From: Viridothelium virens
Taxonomy: Eukaryota > Ascomycota > Dothideomycetes > Trypetheliales > Trypetheliaceae
Assembly: GCA_010094025.1 (NCBI GenBank)
Contig: ML991776.1
Location: 186,001 to 250,000, forward strand
DNA length: 64,000 bases
Direction: 5' to 3'
In this document: one piece after another, positions 47,923-58,600 of the stretch
How positions within the stretch are numbered: the stretch's first letter is position 1
Layout of the letters: each line of letters starts with the position of its first letter
Notes under the pieces: generated by a model
What the model was told of the DNA's origin: nothing
The model's database searches: none
Seen by the model: the letters and a program-made list of their open reading frames with translations, nothing else
Made by a program: the position numbers and the translations under genes

Positions 47923-49581
47923 TTACATCCCAGGCATTTCATGGACAACTGTACGTCCTCCCAATTCCTGTATCATCCAAGTTCCGTCAACCTCATGCAC
48001 ACACTGTTCAGGGTCCGCTTCGGATACCTGGACTTGTCTCGGTGACGGACGGTGGTCCGTTTCGTGGGCAATCAACCCAGGCCCCCTTGGACCTTCCCTT
48101 ATCTCCAGTTTTTCATTTCTACTGCTCTCCAATGGCGGTCGCACTTGCAATGATGGAGCCGAATGGGATTGCAGCCATCGACGCACTTGCCAGAGGATGC
48201 CAATCATTACGGCAATGCCCGCAAAACCGCCAATGGCGGCCCCAGCAATCCAAGTCTTCTTTGCTCTCGGATGAGGTGATGGCAGAGGTGGGTTAGGCAG
48301 AGCTGGGTTAGGCACAGTCGGAATGTTTGGGGCTACTTGCGTCCGGGAAAGGTAATGAACAGCTTCGACATGGAAGAGAGTTGCGTTATGACCCTTGAGA
48401 TAGCAATTCTGATACCCGTTTGACATGTTTTCAGTGGCAAATACAACACCGATGCAGGGTGAAGTGGACGTGTTGGCGTACAAGGCGCACATATCGGCAC
48501 AATGAAAGTGATTCTCTGCACCGTGCGTGGTAGAAAACCTATTCGATCTGATTCTTCTGAAGGTGGCGGATCGCCTCTACATATATAGCTAGCTACGGAG
48601 ATTGACTTCATTGTGCGGCCAATATTTGGATCCATTGGCTCGTCCAATATAGTGATCCATTGGTTCGTCCAATATATTGATCCTTTGTAGATGTGGTGGT
48701 AGCCAACGGTGTAGCCGCTAGCGAAGGTGGTTGGATTACACCATCACACAAGCACTCATGTTTTGCGCATAATTGGTGGCGAGGTCTGGTGCGTTATTGT
48801 TTGCATTACAGGCAATGTCGAACTCGGCTCCCGGTCTTGATGGTGAGTCGTACGTTGTTCCGTTTGTACAGCTTGAGTTAACATCCCAAGTAGTCGTATC
48901 AAGGATCGCCATATGCCTCGTGTCGACAGGGCTATCATAGGTGGCCAGACTCTCCACGCTCACATTACTCTTGGGGTAGCAGTTACCATACCCCATATTC
49001 ATTGATGGTACGTAAGTGACAGCCATGCACAAAGGATGAGTTGCACCACACAGATTCATACAGTCGTACAAGCTATCGGCGTGCATGGGGCAAAGGTTGG
49101 TACCTGTCGAATATGTTGGCGATCTCGACGGACAAAAGTCGTCAACAAGAACCATATCAGTGTAGCAGAGTATTTTATATCGGCTGTCATCAGCTGCAGA
49201 CTGTGTGGTTCCGTTTTGATATGGACATGACGTGTCTAGACGATTGACGTTGACCGTAATAGCACTGTCGACCCAATCACTGGACTCATATTTCTCATCC
49301 AACACGGTGCTGTTCTTGCAGTGACATATTCCAGGGCTCTCGGAAAAATCCCAGGCCACTCCATACGCAACTGTGGTTGTATTGAAGGAACAGTATACCA
49401 TGCAGTCTGTCAGATCAGTGATGTTGTCTTGCTGGGCAGCAAGGAAGTCGTTTGACGGAAAATCTCTCCTACAGCCTGCGCTGCCGAAGGTCGTGCTAAA
49501 CATCTGACCAATAGGGGTGGTGAAGTTACCGCTTGGGCAAGCACTTGAGGCACGACTTGTGAGGGTATCTAAGGTAAACAT
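47923..49581 (-). CDS. Cysteine-rich single-pass membrane protein with two WSC/PAN-like repeats
   Basis: Exons about 49581-48742 and 48513-47923, about 476 residues. The outer part is Cys-, Asn- and Thr-rich with many N-glycosylation sequons. Two repeats can be aligned: CMNLCGATHPLCMAV ending in GYGNCYPKSN, and CADMCALYANTSTSPC ending in GYQNCYLKGHN. Such Cys-spaced GxCxxK repeats resemble PAN/WSC-type ectodomains. A transmembrane helix (TWIAGAAIGGFAGIAVMIGI) follows a Pro-rich stalk, then a tail of about 90 residues with charged motifs. The layout suggests a cell-surface sensor or adhesin. The 228-nt intron falls in the second repeat. No signal peptide is visible, so an upstream first exon is probably missing from this model. 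Confidence 0.6.
48619..48690. repeat. 25-bp tandem repeat inside an intron
   Basis: Units start at 48619, 48644 and 48669 (the last partial). Each begins CCAATAT, followed by GATCCATTGG in the first two. They lie inside the intron of the cysteine-rich membrane protein gene, which is unusually long for this window. Confidence 0.85.
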
Positions 49582-51086
49582 GATCAGCTTAAAGCAGTTA
49601 CAATCCCACTTGATTTGTGACCCTTGCAATAAAAGTCTATTCGATTTCCCATCTTCAAGCTATCTTTGCACCGAGGATGTTGAGTATTCACCACACGTCT
49701 TGATCAGACCTACAGATTTTCAGGAGATACAAAGCTTGCACAGAGCATTTCACATGAGCCTATCAAATATTGAACCCACTCTTCGAAGTATCCGAGAACG
49801 TCTCCAGAGCTTCGAGAGTAAGGGAGGCCTTCGTGAATATGGGTCTAGAGACAAGGGGAAGCATGAAGATGAAATTCATTGGAACGGATATTTGGAGAAT
49901 GATAATCTCTGGGGAATCAACAGTATTTTTCTGCTCAAGGAAATGATCAATTTGTATTGAACAGCAAGTACGAACGGGTTAGGGCTCGGCTTGGAGAAGA
50001 TGGAAAGCAAAGGAAAATTTAAATTCGCTGTGCGCCACAATAATTACAAATCTTATTGCCTTTTGTTCGGCTTTTGCTAATATAAGGAGGCCAATGCGGA
50101 TTGCTCTGCGTGCAGTTCCTGCAAGTCTACGTTTATTTTTTCGGCCGTATGAGGCAGTTTTGCTCAGGCAACTCACTTCATAACCCTTGAAACACCAGCT
50201 GTCTTGTTGGTACTACTACAGCTGAGTTGACTGGAGGTCCAGAACCTGAAGATTTTGCCCGGGCTGGCACTCTACAAAAGGCCCACTAGACGATTTTAAT
50301 AACGTGGAGCCTTGGATCCAAAGCTCGGACCTGGTTGAGGAGAGGTGATTGATTGGCAATGAACTCAGCAGGCGTCGCTCCCGCTCGATAGTTTACTCCG
50401 GTTCCTTTGACAAGCAGCCTTGAAGGTCGAAAGGTTTGAAGAGCTTCAAGCTCAGTTTGAGCTTTTCAAAGTAGGGATTCATTGGACAATGTGAGATGCA
50501 ACCGATTGGATGAAGCTTTATCATCGTTCTTTCTCTGGGACTAGAGAGGAGAAGCAAGGCAAGTGAAACGCATCGAACCGACATTCTTTTCGTCTAATTC
50601 GATGGGTTCTGCATCGATCGGATGACGAAATTGAGAAAAGCCGGTATGTGACTGTGATGGGTAATATTTACGTAAGCGAGACTTAGCTATACTTCTGAGT
50701 TTAGCGCTGGGTCATAAGTGGTAGGAAAATACCGCCACAAGAAACACTACCGCCCCCATTAATAATGAAAGGTATAGTAAATGGCTGTAATGAAACGGAT
50801 GACAGTCGGGTCATTCCGGACATTCCGGACATTTTGAGTGGGGAACTAATCGAAGGCGGAGTCAAGTACAATCGTGCTTTCATCGTCAGAGACACAAATA
50901 ATGTATGCTCAGAACAATACCATTTCTATGTATCTCTGCTTTCTGGAGTGACCACTCCCATACTATGTCGGACGAAGGAGTTCGTATTTAGCAATTATCT
51001 TTATCTCAAAACGATTCAGAAACTTTTTCAAGCAGTCTCCGATGCACAGAATAGAAAGTTTCAGCACTTAGTAGGCTCCAGATGTT
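49582..51086. other. Intergenic region with possible small-gene remnants
   Basis: 1.5 kb with no firm gene. A plus-strand frame ending at 49960 reads protein-like from about 49650 (LIRPTDFQEIQSLHRAFHM), family unknown. On the minus strand near 50050-50130 a frame reads TCRNCTQSNP and, further on, KICNYCGAQR, a C2...C2 zinc-ribbon-like pattern, but stops lie just upstream. Both may be decayed exons. Confidence 0.3.
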
Positions 51087-53202
51087 TTATGCTCCATTGA
51101 CTTTGGCTTCTAGATTGGCAACAACATGACTCCGGCTATCAGGTCCATCAGGTGGTGCTCCATTCGGCTCAAGAGACCTCATGTCCTGGTGAAGTGTGTC
51201 CGCGTTCGCACGTTTTGGGCGAAAGGGAAGAGGTGTACCAGGTCTGCTGGACAAGAACTGTAGAATAGTCAGCATTCACCTTACTTTTATGTCTTAAGTA
51301 GAACGTTGAAGAGCTGAAAGAGCACTCTAGGAAATTTCTTAGAGGGACTCACCGACGACGCCGCGGATAATAAAGCTTGTAGAGATCCTTGGACAACATC
51401 ATGGTGGATACCCACGCCCCAGACCTTTTCCCTCGACTGTGGTGAAGAGCACTCGATATAAGTGGCAGCCTTCGTTTCCGAACCAAATCCGATGGAATGC
51501 TCCTTGTAGTCCGCAACTTCCAATTCAATGCCCACTGACATTAACGCGTTCGCTAACGACGATAGCGCACCGTTACCAATACCTTTGATAGTATGCTGTA
51601 GACTGTCAATTTCAATAACACCAGAAAATCTCCGCTTAAGGTTTTTTGTGTTTTGAGTCTTTCCAGGTTCGGGTGGCGCGGGCGAAGCGCTACGATCAGT
51701 GGTGATATCATAATCCACCAAACTAAATCTTGGATTGCGGTCTAGATGGTATGCGTCCACGAAAAGGCGCTTGATCTCTTCCGCCTGTAGTTCACGTCCA
51801 AGCTGGTCAGTCTCCCTTTGCACGATCTTGCTGAAGGCGATCTGTAAGCCTCTGGGAAGGTCGAGCTCAAGAGTTCGGAGAATGATCCAGGCAACCCCGC
51901 CTTTACCGCTCTGGCTATTGACTCTAATGATTGCTTCATATGTGCGTCCAATATCCTTAGGGTCAAGTGGTAGATATGGCATTCGCCATGGGTCCTCAGG
52001 CTTGGCACCGCTAGCTTCTCGTGACATAAAGCCTTTCTTGATGGCATCCTGGTGACTGCCAGAAAATGCAGAGCAGACAAGCTGACCACCGTATGGGGCA
52101 CGAGCAGGGACAGGAATTTTATTGCTCTTCTCGACAATGTCGATGACCGAGTTGATGTCTGAGAAATCAATCTTCGGATGTATGCCTTGGGTGTAGAGGT
52201 TCAAAGCCAAGGTGACAAGGTCAACATTTCCAGTCCTCTCGCCGTTGCCAAACAGGGTGCCCTCCACACGATCGGCGCCTGCCATTTGGGCAAGTTCTGC
52301 AGCAGCAACTGCGCAGCCGCGGTCATTGTGTGGATGGAGCGAAATACAGATCTTTTCTCGCTCAGTCATGTTTCTACAGAAATACTCAATTTGGTCTGCA
52401 TAGACGTTCGGTGTTGACATCTCGACTGTGGCAGGCAAGTTGAAAACGAGAGGGTTGGATTCGCTGGGCTGCCACTCTTTCTTGACGGCCTCACAGATTT
52501 CAATTATGAACTCGGGGTCTGAGTCGGAAAAAGTCTCGGGAGAAAACTCAAATGCCCACTCCGTCTCGGATGTTGACGGATCATCTTTTGTAATCGACCG
52601 TGCATAGCGTGTACAGTCAACAGCGAGAGCCTTACTCTGCGTGTTGGTCATGTTGAACACGATTTGTTGGAAGCAAGGGCTCGTGGCTAGGTAAAGGTGC
52701 AAAATGGCTTTCTTTGCGCCTTTGAGCGACTCCACCGTGCGTCTTATGAGCTCAGGTCGGCATGGAGAGAGGACTTGAAGCCAGACATCTTCAGGAACAA
52801 TACCTGGTGTTCGAATGAGCCTTTGTGTGAAGTTAAACTCCGTTTCGGAGGCAGAGGGGAAGGAGACTTCGATTTCCTTGTAGCCAAGTCGAGTGAGCAT
52901 CTGGAAATATCGCCATTTCTGATCACCGTCCTGTGCTACTGTGAGTACGTGACGCGTCTCGACGGAATTTTCCAGGAGACTCTTAGAACTGTACCATTGG
53001 ATCAACGAGAGACTGGTTGCCATCTCTCAAATCCGTAGAAAGCCAGCGCGGGGGCTTGTCTAAAGTCTTGGAGGGCCATTGGCGATCTGCTATGTGAAGG
53101 GGCGCAAATTTTCTGTATTTTTTGGACGGGTCCTCTAGCCTTATTGTCGAGTTAAGAATTGTAGAAATCCAATGCGAATGATTCTGAAGCGTACATTGGC
53201 AT
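51087..53202 (-). CDS. LEU4: 2-isopropylmalate synthase (LEU4)
   Basis: Four exons: 53202-53195 (8 nt), 53139-52995, 52930-51353 and 51257-51087; 633 residues. The 8-nt first exon gives [14 protein letters not shown], matching the usual Leu4 start. The catalytic TIM barrel holds DLRDGNQSL (metal and acetyl-CoA site), [23 protein letters not shown] (metal-binding histidines) and [11 protein letters not shown]. The C-terminal regulatory domain ([26 protein letters not shown]) senses leucine. The last splice restores [17 protein letters not shown]. The enzyme joins acetyl-CoA to 2-ketoisovalerate in the first committed step of leucine synthesis. Distance from the anthraquinone cluster and full length suggest the primary-metabolism copy, but a second copy elsewhere cannot be excluded. 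Confidence 0.93.
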
Positions 53203-53960
53203 GACGAAGTAGTAGTGTTAGTTCGGGATGTTTGGTTAGTGCCAGTGAGAGAGTCTTGGAAGGGACAAGATCGGCTTTTCAGATCGATCGAACAAGGATA
53301 GTGACACTCGAAAGTTCTGTACAATGCAGATTGGGATGGTCTCGCTGTACAACTCGAGTTGCAACGCGTTTTTAACACTTTGAACACTTTTAAGTGGGGC
53401 CGCGGGGTAGTCAATTGCGCCTATGCAGGCACTGCAGCGTGCCGCAATGTGTGACGAAACCGGCCGAAGTCGGCGATCTAATTAGAATGCTTCAATCTCA
53501 AACCTAAAATAGAAACATCGCTTACAGTACTGGATGGAAAGCCCCAAATGGTCGTAGAGCAGACGCTGTTCACTGTATTCTATATCTATGCAAGTATTTA
53601 CGCCGGTTTAAAGTCTCCCTCAACCATGCTGACTCCACGCTGCTGATTCCATGCTGCTGTACTCCGTACAACTCCAGAGGATCGACAGCGGCTAAACGCG
53701 GAAATGGGATATACACAAGACAAGATTGACAACCGCATCCGACAACGGAACCAAGCGGCGTACCACTTAGCATCTGCCATGACACAGTGGACCGTGCATA
53801 TCTGCATTCGCAAAACAGGATTGCGGGTCAAAATGAGTCAAATTGGAACAGTACAAAGCCGAAGATAGCCAACATTTCAGAGCTTGCTCTGCTCTTGTTG
53901 ACGGAGTCTAACCACCCCCTAAATGCATTCTCAGTATACGTTTGTAAAACCCTTTCGAAG
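53203..53960. other. Intergenic region upstream of LEU4
   Basis: About 760 nt holding the LEU4 promoter and the 3' flank of the thioesterase gene, both on the minus strand. Only chance open frames are seen. An undetected last exon of the thioesterase could lie at its right end. Confidence 0.4.
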
Positions 53961-54990
53961 CTAGCTTACCTCCTGTACGCATGTCGCAACCAACTTTCCC
54001 TTTTGTGTATAGATATGCTGGAACACTAAACCCCTTCCGTCTCCCGCCCAGGGACTGCTCATCTCCGTAAAGAGCCACTCGTCTGCACGGAAATCCTTCG
54101 GTGCATGGAAGTATATTGTGTGATCCAAGCTGACCATCATACCTATCTCTGGCCTTGTTTCCATGGGGCTTTGGGCTACTTCCTGCTCCTCGAGGTCCCG
54201 CACGCTCTTGGAAACGTCATCGTCTATTTTGACTTTGTTGTTGTCGATGGGGCGAGAATTGCTGAAACGCCAGAGCCGATGTACTCGTGCTACAGTTCCA
54301 ATGAAGTAGCTGTCCGACATGTATGCCAGCGCTTCGAGATGAGCGGCCTGGCCCCCGGATTCTGAGATTTTCCCTCGCGCTTTTATCCATTGACGTGTCT
54401 TCTTAAGTTGTGGATACTTGGAACGATGGTTTGTAATATCTATCCTCTGACTTTGGAATGGTCCCTCAAGACCCTGCGGGAATCTTTGGCTTCCATTTTC
54501 TTTGACCGGCTGGGGAACATCATCCATCTCCACCGAGTGCTTTACCAGTTCTTTTCCACCACTGCCTTCTCTCATGAAGCTCATTGTCGTCGTGAATATT
54601 GGTTGACCCCTTTGCCTCGCCTGCACAGTTCGCGTGCAGAAACTCTTCCCTTCTCTTACGCGTTCGACGTGATATATGATTGGAATCTCCGAGCTGCCGT
54701 TGAGAACAAAATAGCAATGCATAGAGTGTATATTGAAGTTGTCTGGGACAGTGCGCATGGCAGCGCTGAGGCATTGGGCTATGACGGCGCCGCCGTAGAC
54801 ACCCCGAGCACCAGGCGGGTGCCATAATGGTTGTTTGTTCGTAAAGAGATTCTAGATACGTTTAGTGACTGCTAAATCGCAAAGGAACGTGACTCACAGG
54901 GTCGATGTCCGATAGACGAAACAGCTCAAGTACACTTTCAATGGACGACTTTTCTGGATCGGGGGGCGGTGGTCTAATGAGTGTAGCCAT
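53961..54990 (-). CDS. Acyl-CoA thioesterase (TesB/ACOT8-like double hotdog)
   Basis: Exons 54990-54898 and 54851-53961, 327 residues. The first hotdog opens with LWHPPGARGVYGGAVIAQCLSAA, followed by SMHCYFVLNGSSEIPIIYHVERVREG, the usual TesB pattern. The second hotdog has EALAYMSDSYFIGT and SLDHTIYFHAPKDFRADEW, containing the Asp and Thr/Ser segments of the catalytic site, ending in GRGLVFQHIYTQKGKLVATCVQE. The enzyme hydrolyses acyl-CoA to free acid and CoA, usually in peroxisomes. The present stop follows a possible splice donor (CAGGAG then GTAAGC near 53970), so a short last exon carrying a peroxisomal signal may be missing. It diverges from the CPS1-like gene. Confidence 0.85.
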
Positions 54991-55651
54991 GGCCAAACGA
55001 TTGGAAATGGTATGTTGGACCGGGTAAAGAAGAAAACGAGAAGTCTAAGATGCTAGCTACCTGCCTCTCATATTTACAAGGTCGATACAAGAGCACAATC
55101 ACCAAACATGTGCAAGGGGTCCGCAATGACGGAAAGCTGGGTCTTTGAAGCCGAGGTATAGTCGGCAACGTGCACCCTTAGAGAGCAGTCCGCATGAGAG
55201 GCCCTCGAGCGCCACGATCCGAGGCCAGGGCGTCCCTTGCTGGTAGGTAGGTTTGGCGAATCGACTTGGTCGACTGGTGGAATATGCAAGTTGAGGCTCC
55301 GCGAGTTGTCAAGCGCTAATTTTACCGTTTTAAGGTCTGGTAAGCTGGGAGGCTTTGCGATAACTCGGTCAAGACTGGAGGGTTTTCCCCACCAACTGAT
55401 TTGGGCTAGGTACATCGTCATTGTCACTCTTTCACTTTGTGTAAAGGACCCAATCCGAGCGCCGCTTTCCATTGACACTTACAGCGAGGGGTCTTGTTGG
55501 GTCCGCGTTACTTCTCACCCCATGCCACCAAAGCTCTCGTGATCGCGGTTTCAGCGCGCATCAACTCCTGGGCAAATGAGTTGAGGGAGTAGGGTATCCG
55601 AGGTCGACGTCCTGACCGTTCCTGACCACACATCGCGTCTCTACCGTCAAC
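54991..55651. promoter_or_regulatory. Divergent promoter region, thioesterase and CPS1-like genes
   Basis: 660 nt between divergent starts. Nothing specific could be assigned; open frames inside are chance. Confidence 0.45.
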
Positions 55652-58600
55652 ATGGCCGATCAACATCCTGAGTTGCAGGTAAAGCTGGCTGAGCTTGATC
55701 ATGAGCTGGAGGTACGCTGAAACATCTGGGCGCGCGCCTTCTTCCTTCGACACGTGCTGACTTCAAGGTTTTCCGTAGGAAGGCGATATTACTAAGAAGG
55801 GGTATGATGACGCCTTCTTTCTTCTTTCTGACCTTTCGAATGGACCTTTGGTCGCAGATGCGCAGATTGTGCGCCTGACACTGGCTTCAAAATGGCTGAC
55901 AATAGATTTTGCATAGATATGAGAAACGACGGACCTTCTTATTCGATCAATATCTTGGAATAGGTAATGGTGAACAATCGACGACGACGACTTTCACATC
56001 GGCGACCTCGAACGTCTCCCCAAATGGAGGCAGAGTACCATCGTTCTCCCAGCGCTCGCCTCACCAGGCCTACAAACCATATTCCCCCGAGAATGCCACT
56101 CAATATTCGCATGCATCACTGGGACCTGGTGGACCTGGTGGATATGCTGGTAGGCCCCTGACACCGGCGTCAGAACTGGGTATCCCTCCAATGAACTCCC
56201 ACCGAAGACAGTCGTCATTGGGATTTTCAGATACAAGGCCAGACAGTGCGAACAGCTACAGTCCGTCACGGACTGGTACCATGATGAACTCAGACTATGC
56301 GTTTAATCCAGAAAAGGCCGGTTACAATGATCAACAAGGAGGCTATGGGTCACCAGATGGCAATAGTAGATTGAGTACAATGATGGATTCTCAGGGATAT
56401 TTTTCGGATTTTGCTGGGCAACAGATGCAAGAGCCTCGAGATAGCTACGGAGGTCCAAATCGATATTCGTCTGGAAATGAAGCCTTTTCGCCGAGTGCCA
56501 ATATACCCCCTCCTTTGCTAAGTGGGCAAGACATACCACAAATCCAACATCAGCTACCATTAGAACCTCGAGAAGTGCCGTTCGCAGTCTTCGATCCCCA
56601 TAACTCCAACGTTCAAATGTCCAAATTCGATAATATTGGCGCCGTTCTGAGGCATAGAGGGCGAACAAATGGGAAACAACCGGCTTATTGGGTTTTAGAC
56701 CAGAAAGGGAAAGAGACGGCATCAATCACATGGGAGAAGCTCACCAGTAGGGCGGAAAAGGTAGCGCAAGTCATCAGGGACAAGAGCAATCTGTATCGAG
56801 GTGATCGTGTAGCTTTGGTCTACCGGGACACAGAAATCATCGATTTTGCAGTTGCATTATTAGGCTGTTTTATTGCTGGTGTTGTGGCAGTCCCCATTAA
56901 TGATGTGGACGACTATCAGAAACTCAGTCTCCTACTTACAACGACTCAAGCGCATCTTGCTCTAACCACGGATAACAATCTCAAGGCATTCCACCGTGAT
57001 ATTAACAATCACCGGCTAAAATGGCCAGCCGGGGTGGAATGGTGGAAGACAAACGAGTTTGGCAGTTATCATCCAAAGAAAAAGGATGAAGCAGCCCCTC
57101 TTTCAGTACCAGACCTTGCTTACATTGAATTCTCCCGAGCTCCTACAGGAGATCTTCGAGGTGTTGTACTGAGTCATCGCACGATTATGCATCAGATGGC
57201 GTGCATTAGCGCCATCATCTCTACAATTCCAGACAAGGAAAACAATGATACATTCAACCCTGCGCTTCGCGGAGGCAACGGCCAACTGATGCGCCCTCAG
57301 CGAAGATCGGGAGAGATAATTCTCAGTTACTTGGATCCTCGCGAAGGCTGTGGTCTAATCTTGGGTGTGCTGTTCGGTGTCTATGGTGGTCATACAACTG
57401 TATGGCTTGAATCAAAGACTGTTGAAACACCAGGTCTCTACGCGCATCTGATTTCTAAATACAGTTCCACTATCATGGTGGCAGATTATCCAGGTCTCAA
57501 ACGTGCAGCGTACAACTACCAACAGGACCCAATGGCGACCCGAAACTACAAGAAGGGCACGGAACCTAATTTTGGCTCTGTCAAAATCTGCCTCATCGAT
57601 ACCCTGACAGTAGATTGCGAATTCCATGAAATATTAGCGGACCGATGGCTTCGCCCGATGCGAAATCCTAGGGCGAGAGAACTAGTGGCGCCAATGCTGT
57701 GCCTACCTGAACATGGTGGGATGATTGTCAGCGTTCGCGATTGGTTGGGAGGTGAGGAACGTATGGGATGTCAGCTCTCCGCAGAGAATGAAGAGGAAGA
57801 GGAAGAAGACGAAAAGCCGTCAGGGAATGACACATCCAATGGTTACACATCTCTGATTGGAGGAGGTACAGCGAAGAAAAACAATCAGCGAAAATCTCGT
57901 GCTGGGCTCAGCGACGTGCTGCTGGATAAAGAAGCTCTGAAGACCAATGAAGTCAACGTCCTAGCGGTGGGCGAAGAGGCAAAAAAGAGAGCGAACGAAC
58001 CCGGTGTCATCCGCGCAGGAGCATTTGGATTTCCTATCCCAGATGCGACACTAGCACTTGTGGATCCCGAAACACATCTGCTCTGCTCACCTTACATGAT
58101 TGGAGAGATTTGGGTGGACTCGCCATCACTCTCTGGTGGTTTCTGGGCCTTACCAAAACATACAGAGACAATTTTTCATGCTCGGCCTTACAGATTCATG
58201 GAAGGCAACCCCACCCCAGTCACGATTGAGCCTGAGTTCTTACGAACCGGCTTGCTTGGATGCATCATTGAAGGTAAACTCTTTGTTCTCGGACTGTATG
58301 AAGACAGAATACGGCAGCGAGTGGAGTGGGTCGAGCATGGCGTACAGGAGCTAGAGCACCGTTACTTCTTTGTGCAACATTTGGTCTCGAGCATAATGAA
58401 GTCGGTGCTCAAGATCTATGATTGGTAAGCACTGAAGGCATCCATACATATAACCTTACACTAACAACGATCAGCTCTGCCTTCGACGCTCATGTTAACG
58501 GTGAATTTCTCCCTATCATTCTTGTTGAAACCCAAGCTGCTTCAACCGCGCCAACTACAGCCGGTGGCCCACCCCGACAGCTGGACATCCCGTTCCTCGA

